From: an uncultured Pelagibacteraceae bacterium
GTDB lineage: Bacteria; Pseudomonadota; Alphaproteobacteria; Pelagibacterales; Pelagibacteraceae
Direction of reading: 5' to 3'
NCBI GenBank assembly: GCA_902527215.1
Contig: CABZOF010000001.1
Span: 499,498 to 563,497, forward strand
Length of the DNA: 64,000 bases
Numbering within the stretch: the first letter of the stretch is position 1; each line of letters opens with the position of its first letter. Shown in pieces: positions 8,262 through 17,771 of this stretch. A program made the translations under genes and the position numbers. Under the pieces are notes generated by a model that saw nothing but the letters and a program-made list of their open reading frames with translations, searched no databases and was not told the DNA's origin.

Positions 8262-8284
8262 TAGGGGCGAAAATTTCGCCCCTA
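8262..8284. terminator. Inverted repeat between symporter and membrane protein
   Basis: The perfect arms TAGGGGCGAAA / TTTCGCCCCTA have a single central base. It is GC-rich against this background. The minus-strand T run expected after an intrinsic terminator is absent, so it may be a processing or stability element instead. Confidence 0.45.
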
Positions 8285-8300
8285 AAATAATATATTTTAA

Positions 8301-10115
8301 TTAATGTTGTTTTCCAAGTATGGTTTTACCACTTGGTACACGCACATCATCAACCATTTTCTGAGTAGCTGCGTCTGGTGCTGCAGTTATTAAACTGACA
8401 ACAATCATAGAAACTAAACTTACAGCTGCTCCAACTATTCCAAAAGTAAGTTGAGTTATGCCTAAGAACCCAGATCCACCACTTCGTACCCAAATTAGGT
8501 ATGCAGTTCCTGAGATCAGTCCTAATAGCATTCCTGCAACAGCTCCTGGTGCGTTAGCTCTCTTCCACCATACACCAAGTACAAGTGGGAAGAATAGTCC
8601 AGACATCGCAAAGTCAAAAGCCCAAATGACCGAACCTAGAATACCTTGTATCTCTAGTGCAGCAATTGTAGCTCCTGCAAAACCAATCAATACAAGTAAT
8701 ACCCTTGCAACAATTAATCTTTTTGCAGTTTCAGCTTTTGGATTAATGATTTTATAGTAAACATCATGTGATAACGCATTTGAAATAGCTAAAACTAATC
8801 CATCTGCAGTTGACATGGCAGCAGCCATACCTCCAGCAGCAACTAGTCCAGATATTACATAAGGTAATCCAGCAATCTCAGGTGTTGCTAATACAACAGC
8901 ACTACCTTTCATGAAGAACTCATTAAGTTCAAGAGTTCCATTGCCGTTAAAGTCACTTACAAACATCAACTTCGCTTGGTTCCAGTTTTGATACCAGTCA
9001 AGAGCTTGAACTTCAGTTATTGATTTACCAATAATTCCAGTAGCCAAGTTAGGATCCATCAATGAAATTTTTGATAGAGTAGCTAACATTGGAGCAGAAG
9101 AATAAAGTAGGAATATAAAGAATAATGACCAACCTACTGATCTTCTAGCTGTTCTTACACTTGGAGTAGTAAAGTATCTCATCATAACGTGAGGTAATGA
9201 TGCTGTTCCTGCCATCATACAAACTGCTAATGATATAAATGCCCAAGGTGTTGCATTAACCGATGAGTGTGCTTTTGTAATTGCAGATAACCCTTTTGGA
9301 ACTGTAGCTAAATCTGCAGCTGAGTTTTTAACAAATCCAAATTGACCTTCAAGTTCTGCAATTCTTGCTACTTCGTCGGCTAACATGAAGTGTGGGAAGA
9401 AACCTGCACCAATATTGTTACTTATCCAGAATACTGGAAGCAAATAAGCAATAATCAGTACAATGTATTGAGCAACTTGTGTCCAAGTTACTGCTCTCAT
9501 TCCACCAAGCATTGAGCACATTAGAATACTAGCTAGTCCAACGTAAACTGCAATTTCAAATGGAATATCTAAAGCAACAGAAGCAATAGTTCCTGTAGCG
9601 TTAATTTGAGCAGTCACGTAAGTGAATGATGCAACAGTTAAGACTACAACTGCACTAAATCTTGCTAAGTTACCACCGTACCGAGTTCCTATAAAATCTG
9701 GAACAGTATAACATCCAAATTTTCTAAGATATGGTGCTAATAAAGAAGCAACTAGTACATATCCACCAGTCCATCCAACAAGCAGTGCCATATAACCATA
9801 GCCTTTAAAGTAAATACCACCTGCCATGGCTACAAATGATGCACCAGACATCCAGTCTGCTGCAGTTGCCATTCCATTAAATACAGTAGGCACTTGCCTT
9901 CCAGCTACGTAATAAGCATCTGTTTGAAGTGTTCTAGATAACCAACCAATTAAAGCATAAATCAAAACTGTAAATGATACAAAAAAGATACCAATCATTT
10001 TTGCTGTCATTCCAGCTTGTTCAGCTATTGCCATTATGATGATAAATACTAGAAAACCTCCAGTATATATCCCATAGACTTTAGGTAAGTTATCTATAAA
10101 TTTACCTTTTATCAT
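8301..10115 (-). CDS. Sodium:solute symporter, large subunit (ActP-like)
   Basis: This is a 604-residue SSS-family transporter with about 13 membrane spans, of the acetate-permease-like type that pairs with a DUF4212 small subunit. Recognisable parts are TDAYYVAGRQVPTVFNGMATAADWMSGASF near residue 65 and VISGLVAAGGMAAAMSTADGLVLAISNALSHD near 420. A canonical EF-hand loop (DFNGNGTLELNE, residues 388-399) sits in an extramembrane loop. The gene overlaps the DUF4212 gene by 4 bases and is near acs, so acetate or a similar short carboxylate is the likely substrate. Confidence 0.85.
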   Translation of the reverse strand: MIKGKFIDNLPKVYGIYTGGFLVFIIIMAIAEQAGMTAKMIGIFFVSFTVLIYALIGWLSRTLQTDAYYVAGRQVPTVFNGMATAADWMSGASFVAMAGGIYFKGYGYMALLVGWTGGYVLVASLLAPYLRKFGCYTVPDFIGTRYGGNLARFSAVVVLTVASFTYVTAQINATGTIASVALDIPFEIAVYVGLASILMCSMLGGMRAVTWTQVAQYIVLIIAYLLPVFWISNNIGAGFFPHFMLADEVARIAELEGQFGFVKNSAADLATVPKGLSAITKAHSSVNATPWAFISLAVCMMAGTASLPHVMMRYFTTPSVRTARRSVGWSLFFIFLLYSSAPMLATLSKISLMDPNLATGIIGKSITEVQALDWYQNWNQAKLMFVSDFNGNGTLELNEFFMKGSAVVLATPEIAGLPYVISGLVAAGGMAAAMSTADGLVLAISNALSHDVYYKIINPKAETAKRLIVARVLLVLIGFAGATIAALEIQGILGSVIWAFDFAMSGLFFPLVLGVWWKRANAPGAVAGMLLGLISGTAYLIWVRSGGSGFLGITQLTFGIVGAAVSLVSMIVVSLITAAPDAATQKMVDDVRVPSGKTILGKQH

Positions 10116-10378
10116 TGATCACCCTCTCTTTCAGTAAATCCGAATTCATCATCTATTTTCTCTTGTCGACCGGCAAACCAAAAAATTAGAATGACGAAGA
10201 TTGCAAGCGATCCCTGACATGTAAACCAATACGTTAAAGGATATCCAAATGGTCTAATGCTTGACTCTTGCATCTCGGCTCCGAAAAGAAAGATGCCAAT
10301 TGAGAAAACAAACCAAATTGCTAATGTGATAAAGAGCAAATTCCTGGTTTTTTCCCAGTGTTGTTCTTGTTTTGACAT
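10112..10378 (-). CDS. DUF4212 symporter small subunit
   Basis: This is an 88-residue protein with two membrane spans (LLFITLAIWFVFSIGIFLFGAEM and YPLTYWFTCQGSLAIFVILIFWFAG), matching DUF4212 partners of ActP-like sodium symporters. It is translationally coupled (ATGA overlap) to the large subunit. A strong ribosome site (AGGAGAGAG on the minus strand) precedes the ATG, better than most genes here, suggesting good expression. Confidence 0.85.
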   Translation of the reverse strand: MSKQEQHWEKTRNLLFITLAIWFVFSIGIFLFGAEMQESSIRPFGYPLTYWFTCQGSLAIFVILIFWFAGRQEKIDDEFGFTEREGDQ

Positions 10379-10498
10379 TTTTTCTCTCTCCTATAGGTTA
10401 AAGAAAGAACCATACCGATAATCAAATTTATTTAAACCCCTAAAAACGCTCGATATTGTGTCATTTTTACATTATATATCAACATATTAAGTAGATAA

Positions 10499-11125
10499 AT
10501 GGCCCTTAAATACAGATTCAACTTAAAAGATATAAAACTTGAAGATTTCAAAGTTTATTTAGTTGCAATGTTCAAAAGCATTTTGCCAAAGAAAAAAATA
10601 AAAAATGTTGACGATTTAAAAGAATTTATTCAGCAAAAATCAGCATGGGTATCACAAGTTACTTTATATAATTATTTAAAAACAAGAATGGGCACTAAAT
10701 GGGTCCTCCATTTTGATGATGAAAAGTTTTTAAAATCAATTAACACTGCCAAATGGAACATATATGCAATTTCACTTCAAGATTTATCTTTTTATACTAT
10801 TTCATATCTAAATGTTTTTTATAGTTTCCGAGAAACTAATAAAGCTTTCGAAATTTATAATAATATTTTGGACAAAGAATTAGAGAATGGCATGCCTAAG
10901 GAAATTGTTGATGAAGCGAGGGCTAGTTTTCAGAAAAGATTAGATCAAATTAAATGGGATGACTATTATAAGTCTTGGCCATTCAATGAAAGTGCTCTTG
11001 CATTATATAATTGGGCCCCAGTAGCTACTGAACTAAAATCTATAGATAGAAAGATAGTCCTTAATTCTATGATTTTGAAATGGGATAATATTAAGGAGGA
11101 GTTTTCTAAACTAATAAAGATCTAG
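10499..11125 (+). CDS. Conserved-looking protein of unknown function
   Basis: I do not recognise this 208-residue soluble protein. It is rich in aromatic and charged residues, with no signal peptide or membrane span (e.g. [39 protein letters not shown]). It runs divergently from the symporter pair and its end overlaps the convergent acs by 4 bases, so it is embedded in the acetate locus, but a link to acetate metabolism is only positional. The ATG at 10499 follows an AT-rich region (ATTATATATC) that may hold its -10 element. Confidence 0.7.
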   Translation: MALKYRFNLKDIKLEDFKVYLVAMFKSILPKKKIKNVDDLKEFIQQKSAWVSQVTLYNYLKTRMGTKWVLHFDDEKFLKSINTAKWNIYAISLQDLSFYTISYLNVFYSFRETNKAFEIYNNILDKELENGMPKEIVDEARASFQKRLDQIKWDDYYKSWPFNESALALYNWAPVATELKSIDRKIVLNSMILKWDNIKEEFSKLIKI

Positions 11126-13107
11126 ATATTTTTTCTATTATCTACCAAACTTTCAACAACCGAAGGGTCAGCCAAAGTAGTTGTATCTCCTAATTGACCA
11201 TGTTCATTGGCAGCAATTTTTCTTAGAATTCTTCTCATAATTTTGCCTGATCTTGTTTTTGGTAGTCCTGGAGCAAATTGAATTAGGTCCGGAGTTGCTA
11301 TTGGACCAATTTGTTTCCTAACCCAAAGTTTTAAATCTCTCTCTAAATCAAGAGTACTTTTCTCTCCAGCATTTAAAGTTACATAACAGTACAACCCGTT
11401 TCCTTTTATATCATGTGGGTAACCAACCACTGCTGCTTCAGCCACTTTTGGATGAGCTACAAACGCACTTTCAATTTCAGCAGTACCTAAATTATGGCCA
11501 GAAACAATAATTACATCATCTACTCTTCCTGTAATCCAATAATAACCGTCTTTATCTCTTCTACAACCATCACCCGTAAAATATTTTCCGTCAAATTGTG
11601 AAAAATAAGTGTCTATAAATCTTTGATGGTCACCATACACACTTCTCATTTGTCCAGGCCATGATTGTGAAATACAAAGTCTACCTTGTGCTTCTCCTTT
11701 TAAAACCTTGCCATCTTTATCTAGGATTTCTGGTTTAATTCCATAAAATGGTTTTGTCGCAGAACCAGGTTTTAAATCAATCGCTCCAGTTTGAGGACTG
11801 ATCAAAATTCCACCAGTTTCTGTTTGCCACCAAGTATCAACGATCGGGCATCTACTATCACCAACAGTTTTGTAATACCATTCCCAAGCTTCAGGGTTAA
11901 TTGGTTCACCAACAGTGCCTAAAAGTTTTAAAGTTTTTCTTGATGTTTTTTTTACAGGTTTATCACCTTCTCTCATTAAAGCTCTGATTGCTGTTGGAGC
12001 TGTATAAAAAATATTAACTTTATATTTATCAACTATTTGCCACCACCTAGATGTATCAGGATAAGTAGGTATTCCTTCAAACATAATTGTAGTTGCACCG
12101 TTAGCAAGCGGACCATAAATAATATAACTGTGTCCTGTAACCCAACCTATATCAGCTGTGCACCAGTAAATATCTTTAGGTTTATAATTAAAAATATATT
12201 GGTGAGTCATTGATGCATAAACCATGTATCCACCGGTTGTATGTAGTACACCTTTTGGTTTCCCAGTTGAGCCAGATGTGTAAAGAATGAATAATGGATC
12301 TTCAGCATTCATTTCTTCAGGCTCACATTTTGCTGAAACTTTACTTGTCATTTTGTGATACCAAACATCACGATCATTGTACCAATCAATTTTTTTTGTA
12401 CTTGTTCTCTTTACAACGATACATTTCTTTACGTTGGGACAGCTTTGCAAAGCTTCATCTGTAATAGATTTTAAAGGGATTGTTTTGCCTCCTCTTACAC
12501 CCTCATCCGCAGTTATAACATAATCAGATTCGCAATCATTAATTCTACCTGAAATACTATCTGGTGAAAAACCTCCAAATATTATGGAGTGAACTGCACC
12601 TATTCTAGCACATGCAAGCATTGTGTAGGCAAGCTCTGGTATCATGGTAAGATAAATTGTTACTCTATCACCTTTTTGAACTCCTAGATTTTTTAATCCA
12701 TTTGCTGCTTTTGAAACCTCTTTATGAAGTTCTTTATATGTAATTTTTTTTTGAACTTTTGGATCGTCTCCTACCCATATAATTGCAGTCTTATTAGCAT
12801 TTTTTTTAAGATGCCTATCAATGCAATTCGCTGAGGCATTTAAAGTACCATCATAGAACCATTTGATATGGACATCATCTTTACTATACTTAACGTCTTT
12901 AATTTTTTTATAAGGCTTAATCCAATTAATTCTTTTTCCTTCTTTTTTCCAAAATCCATCGTTGTCTTTAATCGACTCGTTATATTTCTTTATATATTGA
13001 GATTTATTAACAGTAGCTTTACTTATCCATTCCTTCTTAGTTTTATAAATTGTCTCTTTAGGTTTTTTAGATATTATTTTTTTTTTAGTTTTTTTTTTCT
13101 TAGGCAT
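11122..13107 (-). CDS. acs: Acetyl-CoA synthetase
   Basis: This is a 661-residue acetate:CoA ligase (AMP-forming). It has the P-loop-like [20 protein letters not shown], the Acs-typical [20 protein letters not shown] and [43 protein letters not shown] and the acetylatable lysine motif [12 protein letters not shown]. The first 25 residues are a Lys-rich leader ([17 protein letters not shown]) not needed for catalysis; a start closer to [10 protein letters not shown] is possible. With the symporter upstream it forms an acetate uptake and activation pair. Confidence 0.96.
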   Translation of the reverse strand: MPKKKKTKKKIISKKPKETIYKTKKEWISKATVNKSQYIKKYNESIKDNDGFWKKEGKRINWIKPYKKIKDVKYSKDDVHIKWFYDGTLNASANCIDRHLKKNANKTAIIWVGDDPKVQKKITYKELHKEVSKAANGLKNLGVQKGDRVTIYLTMIPELAYTMLACARIGAVHSIIFGGFSPDSISGRINDCESDYVITADEGVRGGKTIPLKSITDEALQSCPNVKKCIVVKRTSTKKIDWYNDRDVWYHKMTSKVSAKCEPEEMNAEDPLFILYTSGSTGKPKGVLHTTGGYMVYASMTHQYIFNYKPKDIYWCTADIGWVTGHSYIIYGPLANGATTIMFEGIPTYPDTSRWWQIVDKYKVNIFYTAPTAIRALMREGDKPVKKTSRKTLKLLGTVGEPINPEAWEWYYKTVGDSRCPIVDTWWQTETGGILISPQTGAIDLKPGSATKPFYGIKPEILDKDGKVLKGEAQGRLCISQSWPGQMRSVYGDHQRFIDTYFSQFDGKYFTGDGCRRDKDGYYWITGRVDDVIIVSGHNLGTAEIESAFVAHPKVAEAAVVGYPHDIKGNGLYCYVTLNAGEKSTLDLERDLKLWVRKQIGPIATPDLIQFAPGLPKTRSGKIMRRILRKIAANEHGQLGDTTTLADPSVVESLVDNRKNI

Positions 13108-13117
13108 GAATTTTTTT

Positions 13118-13534
13118 TTAATTAATTCTACCCATCTTCAAAATTATTTTCCAGCTTTTAGTATCAATAGGCATAACAGATAGTCTACTTTGTCTAATAA
13201 GAGATAAGTTCTCTAAAGCCTTAGTTTTTTTGATGTTTTCAAGTGTTACAGGATTTTGGAGTTTACTTTTAAATCTAACTTTAACTGCAACAAACCTTTT
13301 TTTTTTATCAGTCAGATCGATGAATGCTGTTTTAATAACTTCGACAATACCAACTATTTCTTTTCCAATATTAGAATGATAAAAAAAACAAAGATCTCCT
13401 TTTTCCATTTTTTTTAAGTTATTTGCTGCTTGGTAATTTCTTACACCATCCCAGTCAGCTCCTTTTTCTCCAGCTTTGATTTGTTGATCAATTGACCATA
13501 CATCTGGCTCTGATTTCATTAACCAATATTGCAT
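13118..13534 (-). CDS. EVE-domain protein
   Basis: This is a 138-residue EVE (PUA-like) domain protein: [16 protein letters not shown] at the start, [28 protein letters not shown] in the middle. EVE domains bind modified bases in nucleic acids; the specific target is unknown. The start abuts the stop of the 38-codon gene (TAAATG), so it belongs to the tsaD transcript. Confidence 0.9.
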   Translation of the reverse strand: MQYWLMKSEPDVWSIDQQIKAGEKGADWDGVRNYQAANNLKKMEKGDLCFFYHSNIGKEIVGIVEVIKTAFIDLTDKKKRFVAVKVRFKSKLQNPVTLENIKKTKALENLSLIRQSRLSVMPIDTKSWKIILKMGRIN

Positions 13535-13651
13535 TTAATTTTTTTTCTTTTTCTTTTCTTTTTTAAGTTTTCTTTTTTCCTTTAAAGAAAGTTTAGCTTG
13601 TTTCATTACGCTAGCATCCTTAAATGATTTACCACTATATCTTTTCGACAT
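13535..13651 (-). CDS. 38-residue Lys-rich mini-protein between tsaD and EVE gene
   Basis: This short gene is absent from the ORF track. It reads MSKRYSGKSFKDASVMKQAK, continues LSLKEKRKLKKEKKKKN and then stops. Its ATG abuts the tsaD stop (TAA-ATG) and its own stop abuts the EVE start (TAA-ATG), an arrangement hard to explain by chance. It is strongly basic, probably disordered or helical, and could bind RNA or ribosomes; that is inference. Function is unrecognised. Confidence 0.7.
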   Translation of the reverse strand: MSKRYSGKSFKDASVMKQAKLSLKEKRKLKKEKKKKKN

Positions 13652-14725
13652 TTATAATCTAACTCCCGCTCCTTTTAAAAACTTTGCTTTTTCGTCAAGT
13701 GGTAGTCTTGGACTTGCAGGAAGATCTAAATTATCAAATTTTTTGATTTTATACTTTTCAAGACCAACTAGTGCAATCATAGCTGCATTATCCCCACATA
13801 ATTTTGGTTCAGGGAAAATTGGTCTAAAATCATTCTTCTTACAAACTTTTATTAATTTTTTTCTGATACCCTTGTTGGCAGCAACACCTCCAGCGATTAC
13901 AAAAGTTTTATTTTTCTTTTTGTTTGTCTTTTTGAACTCATCAAATGCTATTTGTGTTTTTACTTCTAAAATTTCTTCAATTGTTTTTTGAAAAGACGCT
14001 GCAAGATCATACTTTTCTTGTTTAGATTTTATAGTACTTGATATCCTTAAAATCGCGGTTTTAAGACCTGCAAATGATAAATTACATCCCCCTTTATTAA
14101 TAATTGGTTTAGGAAGTTTAAATTTATTTGCACTTCCCAGCTTTGCAAAACTTTCTAACTTTGGTCCTCCTGGAAATTCAATACCTAAAAGCTTTGCAGT
14201 TTTGTCAAATGCTTCTCCTAAAGCATCATCAATTGTTGTTCCTAATCTTTTATATTTTCCAAGTCCATTCACACTAAGATATTGCGTATGTCCTCCCGAA
14301 ATTAATAATAATAAATATGGGAAATCTAAGCTTGTATTGAGTTTTGGACTTAACGCATGCCCTTCCAGATGGTTTACGCCAATAAAAGGTATATTTAGGC
14401 TTGCAGATAATGCTTTGCCAAAATTTAAACCAACAGTAAGGCAAACAATTAAGCCCGGGCCAGATGTTGAAGCAATTGCAGAAACATCTTTTAAATTCAC
14501 ACCACTTTCATTAATTGCTTTTTTCGCAATTAAATCAATTTTTTCAACATGAGATCGTGCTGCAAGCTCAGGAACTACACCTCCAAATTCTTTGTGAATA
14601 TTAAATTGACTTGAAACTACGTTAGATAATATTTTTATCTTACCGTTTTTATCTTCTTCTATGATTGATACTGCAGTTTCATCGCAACTTGTCTCAATTC
14701 CAAGGATTATTTTTTTTTCATTCAT
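13652..14725 (-). CDS. tsaD: tRNA N6-threonylcarbamoyladenosine transferase TsaD
   Basis: This is a 357-residue ASKHA-fold enzyme that makes t6A37 on ANN-decoding tRNAs with TsaB and TsaE. Visible motifs are LGIETSCDETAVSI, GVNHLEGHALS (metal His), LLLISGGHTQYLSV, GTTIDDALGEAFDKTAKLLG and AGGVAANKGIR. It is divergent from hemC with a 54-base spacer containing TATAAT-like boxes for both strands, the usual alphaproteobacterial arrangement. Confidence 0.97.
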   Translation of the reverse strand: MNEKKIILGIETSCDETAVSIIEEDKNGKIKILSNVVSSQFNIHKEFGGVVPELAARSHVEKIDLIAKKAINESGVNLKDVSAIASTSGPGLIVCLTVGLNFGKALSASLNIPFIGVNHLEGHALSPKLNTSLDFPYLLLLISGGHTQYLSVNGLGKYKRLGTTIDDALGEAFDKTAKLLGIEFPGGPKLESFAKLGSANKFKLPKPIINKGGCNLSFAGLKTAILRISSTIKSKQEKYDLAASFQKTIEEILEVKTQIAFDEFKKTNKKKNKTFVIAGGVAANKGIRKKLIKVCKKNDFRPIFPEPKLCGDNAAMIALVGLEKYKIKKFDNLDLPASPRLPLDEKAKFLKGAGVRL

Positions 14726-14779
14726 AAATATTTATAATTAATACAATTAAACTATAAGAATGTAATAAAAATAAGAATT

Positions 14780-15691
14780 ATGAAAAGGGATAAATTTATT
14801 ATTGGAACTCGAGGAAGTCAGTTAGCTCAAATTTATACCGAAAAAGTGATAAACGATCTTAAAAAAATTTCATCTACATACATAGAAACAAACAAAATAG
14901 TCACAACTGGAGATGAAAACCAAAAGGATAGGTTATCAAACATTGGAGGAAAAGGATTATTTTCAAAAAAAATTGAAATAGAATTAATCAATCATAATAT
15001 TGATATAGCTGTTCATGCTTTAAAAGATATGCCATCAATTGAAACAGAGGGGCTAATAACAAATTTTTATTTAAAAAGAAATTCACCCAATGAAATATTT
15101 ATTAGCAACGATAATATAAATTTTAAAGACCTTAAACCTAATTCAATAATAGGCACTTCTTCTTACAGAAGAGAATACCAACTAAAAAGTATTAGATCAG
15201 ATCTAAATTATAAATTAATAAGAGGTAATGTGGATACTAGGATAAAGAAATTAGAGAATGGAGATTACGATGCAATTCTACTTTCTAAAGCTGGCATTGA
15301 AGCTTTAGGTTTGACAAATAAAATTACACATGAATTTAATACCGAAGAATTAATACCATGTGCTGGACAAGGTATAATTGCTATACAATGTAGAGAAAAC
15401 GATCAAGAAATAATAAATATCCTAGAAAAAATTAATGATGATCAGTCGAGAATAATTGCAAATGCTGAAAGAAAAATCTTAAAAATACTCGAGGGTGATT
15501 GTGATACAGCAATAGGTGTGTATGCAAAGATCGATAAAGATATTGTAAATATAAAAGCAGAACTCTTTTCAGTAGATGGCAAACAAAGATTTTTTGTTGA
15601 AGAAAGTGAAAATAAAAAAATGGTTAAAGATTTAAGTATTAAGATTGGAGAAAAATTAAAATCAGAGTCAAAGGGATCTTATAAAAGGTAA
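14780..15691 (+). CDS. hemC: Hydroxymethylbilane synthase
   Basis: Porphobilinogen deaminase, 303 residues. Typical segments are IGTRGSQLAQIYTEKV, GGKGLFSKKIEIEL, HALKDMPSIE, IGTSSYRREYQLKS and RGNVDTRIKKLENGDYDAILLSKAGIEALG. The dipyrromethane-cofactor cysteine is in EGDCDTAIGVYA. It catalyses tetrapyrrole chain assembly for haem and is followed directly (1 base) by hemD. Confidence 0.96.
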   Translation: MKRDKFIIGTRGSQLAQIYTEKVINDLKKISSTYIETNKIVTTGDENQKDRLSNIGGKGLFSKKIEIELINHNIDIAVHALKDMPSIETEGLITNFYLKRNSPNEIFISNDNINFKDLKPNSIIGTSSYRREYQLKSIRSDLNYKLIRGNVDTRIKKLENGDYDAILLSKAGIEALGLTNKITHEFNTEELIPCAGQGIIAIQCRENDQEIINILEKINDDQSRIIANAERKILKILEGDCDTAIGVYAKIDKDIVNIKAELFSVDGKQRFFVEESENKKMVKDLSIKIGEKLKSESKGSYKR

Positions 15692-15692
15692 A

Positions 15693-16391
15693 ATGCATAT
15701 CTTATTAACAAGACCATTAGAAGACAGTAAAGAATTAATATTAAAATTTAGTTCTTTAGGACATAAAGTTTCTCATCTACCTGTAATAAAAGTTAAACCA
15801 ATTAAATATGATGAACCTGACTATAACCAATTTAAGGGAATAATATTTACAAGTTCAAATGCGATTAAGAATTTAGATTTAAATAAAGTTGATAAAAAAA
15901 TTGAATGTTATTGTGTTGGCTCTGCAACAGAAAAAGTTGCAAAGTCAAACGGTTTTCAAAATATTATCTCTGCGGAAGGAAACGTAAATAATTTAAAAGA
16001 ATTAATATTACAAAACTTTGACTCAAAGAATGGATCGCTTCTTTACGTAAGTAGTGAGATAGTTTCGGGTAGGTTAGATAAAGATCTAATTTCTGAAGGT
16101 TATTCTTTAAAGAGATTGATTAACTATACAGTTTCATCAACTCAAGAAATTAAAGAGGAATTTAGAGAACAATTAAAAGCCTCAATTCCTGATATAATTT
16201 ATGTCTACTCAGAAAATAGCGCTAAGAGTTTATTAAATTTACTTAAAAAATATGATCTTTTAGACAATTGGATGGAAACCAACTTGATGTGTATGGGTGA
16301 AAAAGCATCAGCAATTTTAAATGAGATTAAGTGGAAAAAAATTTTTCTATTTAACTCTGGTGAAGAAGAGTTTTTACTATATAAAATTTAG
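15693..16391 (+). CDS. hemD: Uroporphyrinogen-III synthase
   Basis: This 232-residue protein has the weakly conserved HemD pattern: ILLTRPLEDSKELILKF at the start, FTSSNAIKNL, CVGSATEKVAKSNGF and IIYVYSENSAKSLLNLLKKY. The position directly after hemC supports the call. It closes and flips ring D to give uroporphyrinogen III. Sequence evidence alone is moderate; context makes it strong. Confidence 0.9.
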   Translation: MHILLTRPLEDSKELILKFSSLGHKVSHLPVIKVKPIKYDEPDYNQFKGIIFTSSNAIKNLDLNKVDKKIECYCVGSATEKVAKSNGFQNIISAEGNVNNLKELILQNFDSKNGSLLYVSSEIVSGRLDKDLISEGYSLKRLINYTVSSTQEIKEEFREQLKASIPDIIYVYSENSAKSLLNLLKKYDLLDNWMETNLMCMGEKASAILNEIKWKKIFLFNSGEEEFLLYKI

Positions 16392-16393
16392 CC

Positions 16394-17479
16394 ATGGGTG
16401 TTTTTGAGAATTTTTCTGGACTTTTTTTGTCTGTATGGAAAAAGGGAATTTTAGGTGTAAACTTTGTTGAGATCTTAATAGGTCTTGGAATATTCTTTAT
16501 ATTCTTAGTTTTTAGAGGGTTAATTAGCAAATTAATCATTAAAAAATTAGAACTTATTACTAAAAGAACAACAAATAAACTTGATGATACTTTCGTTAAG
16601 GCAATGGAGGGACCAGCTAGATTTCTTCCAATTGTTCTTGGAGTATTTTTTGCAAGTTACTACATGTCTTTTGCAGAAGATACGAGGTTATTCTTAGACA
16701 ACGTAAATAGAACGTTAATTACAATTTTACTTTTTTGGATTATTCACCAAATTATTGAACCAATTTCCTACATACTAAGTGGATTTGATAAGATTTTAAC
16801 TAGAGAATTAATTGGCTGGATTATCAAATCATTAAAAATTTTAATTTTAATCTTAGGTGCTGCAGCTGTTTTAGAATTATGGGGAATAAAAATTGGTCCA
16901 ATTATTGCAGGACTTGGTTTATTCGGTGTTGCAGTTGCTTTAGGAGCACAAGATTTATTCAAAAATTTAATATCAGGAATTTTAGTACTTGTTGAAAAAA
17001 GATTTAAAATGGGTGATTGGATTGAAGTTGAAGGAATAATCGAGGGTGTAGTTGAAAAAATAGGTTTTAGATCAACTGTTATAAGAAAATTTGACAAGTC
17101 TTTAGCAATTATTCCAAATTTCCAGTTTGCAGAGAATGCTGTAATTAATAAAAGTCAAATTACAAATTGGAGAATTAGTTGGACGATAACACTTCAGTAT
17201 GACTCTACCGTTGAACAATTAAAAACAATACGAAATGAGATAGAAGACTTTATAAATAGTTCAGAAGATTATGATATTAAAGTTGGTGTTTCTGTTAGGG
17301 TTGATAAATTTGCTGACAGCTCAATAGATATGTATGTAAGATGTTACACAAAAACAAATAGTTGGAGCGAGATGTTGTTGGTTAAAGAAAGGCTGGCTAT
17401 TAAAATTAAAGAAATTGTTGAGGGTAACAAAGCATCTTTTGCTTTCCCAAGCACTTCAGTATATGTAGAAAAGAAATGA
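16394..17479 (+). CDS. MscS-family mechanosensitive channel
   Basis: This 361-residue inner-membrane channel has about five predicted spans before the conserved pore helix (IIAGLGLFGVAVALGAQDLFKNLISGILVLVE, residues about 172-200) and the beta domain (MGDWIEVEGIIEGVVEKIGFRSTVIRKFDKSLAIIPNFQFAENAVIN). The alpha/beta C-terminal region ends in the family-typical FAFPSTSVYVE. It would release solutes on osmotic downshock. It starts 2 bases after hemD and overlaps the YggT gene by 4. Confidence 0.92.
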   Translation: MGVFENFSGLFLSVWKKGILGVNFVEILIGLGIFFIFLVFRGLISKLIIKKLELITKRTTNKLDDTFVKAMEGPARFLPIVLGVFFASYYMSFAEDTRLFLDNVNRTLITILLFWIIHQIIEPISYILSGFDKILTRELIGWIIKSLKILILILGAAAVLELWGIKIGPIIAGLGLFGVAVALGAQDLFKNLISGILVLVEKRFKMGDWIEVEGIIEGVVEKIGFRSTVIRKFDKSLAIIPNFQFAENAVINKSQITNWRISWTITLQYDSTVEQLKTIRNEIEDFINSSEDYDIKVGVSVRVDKFADSSIDMYVRCYTKTNSWSEMLLVKERLAIKIKEIVEGNKASFAFPSTSVYVEKK

Positions 17480-17766
17480 TAGCTATTTTTTACTTAGCTT
17501 TACAATTATTAAAATTGTATTCTTATGTAGTAATCGCTAACGTTGTTATAAGTTGGTTAATAGCTTTTAATGTCTTAAATACTTCAAATAGATTTGTTTA
17601 TTCAATATTAGAGTTTACTTATAAGCTCACTGATCCAATACTTAATAAAATAAGGGGTTTTTTGCCAAGTCTTGGTGCTTTTGATATATCACCAATCATT
17701 CTTCTTTTGTTGATCTGGTTTGTAGAAATGTGTATGAAACTCTACATAGCACCACTTATTTTTTAA
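17476..17766 (+). CDS. YggT family membrane protein
   Basis: This is a 96-residue protein with two hydrophobic segments and the YggT signature (LLKLYSYVVIANVVISWLIAFNVLN, then YKLTDPILNKIRGFLPSLGAFDISPIILLLLIWF). YggT proteins are membrane proteins of poorly defined role, linked to osmotic or envelope functions. Translational coupling to the MscS gene fits such a role. Confidence 0.85.
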   Translation: MIAIFYLALQLLKLYSYVVIANVVISWLIAFNVLNTSNRFVYSILEFTYKLTDPILNKIRGFLPSLGAFDISPIILLLLIWFVEMCMKLYIAPLIF

Positions 17767-17771
17767 TAATC

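Noticed and set aside
17730-17771. Upstream start of folD
   Set aside because: It is inside the YggT coding sequence, and the residues do not match FolD. ATG 17772 does.
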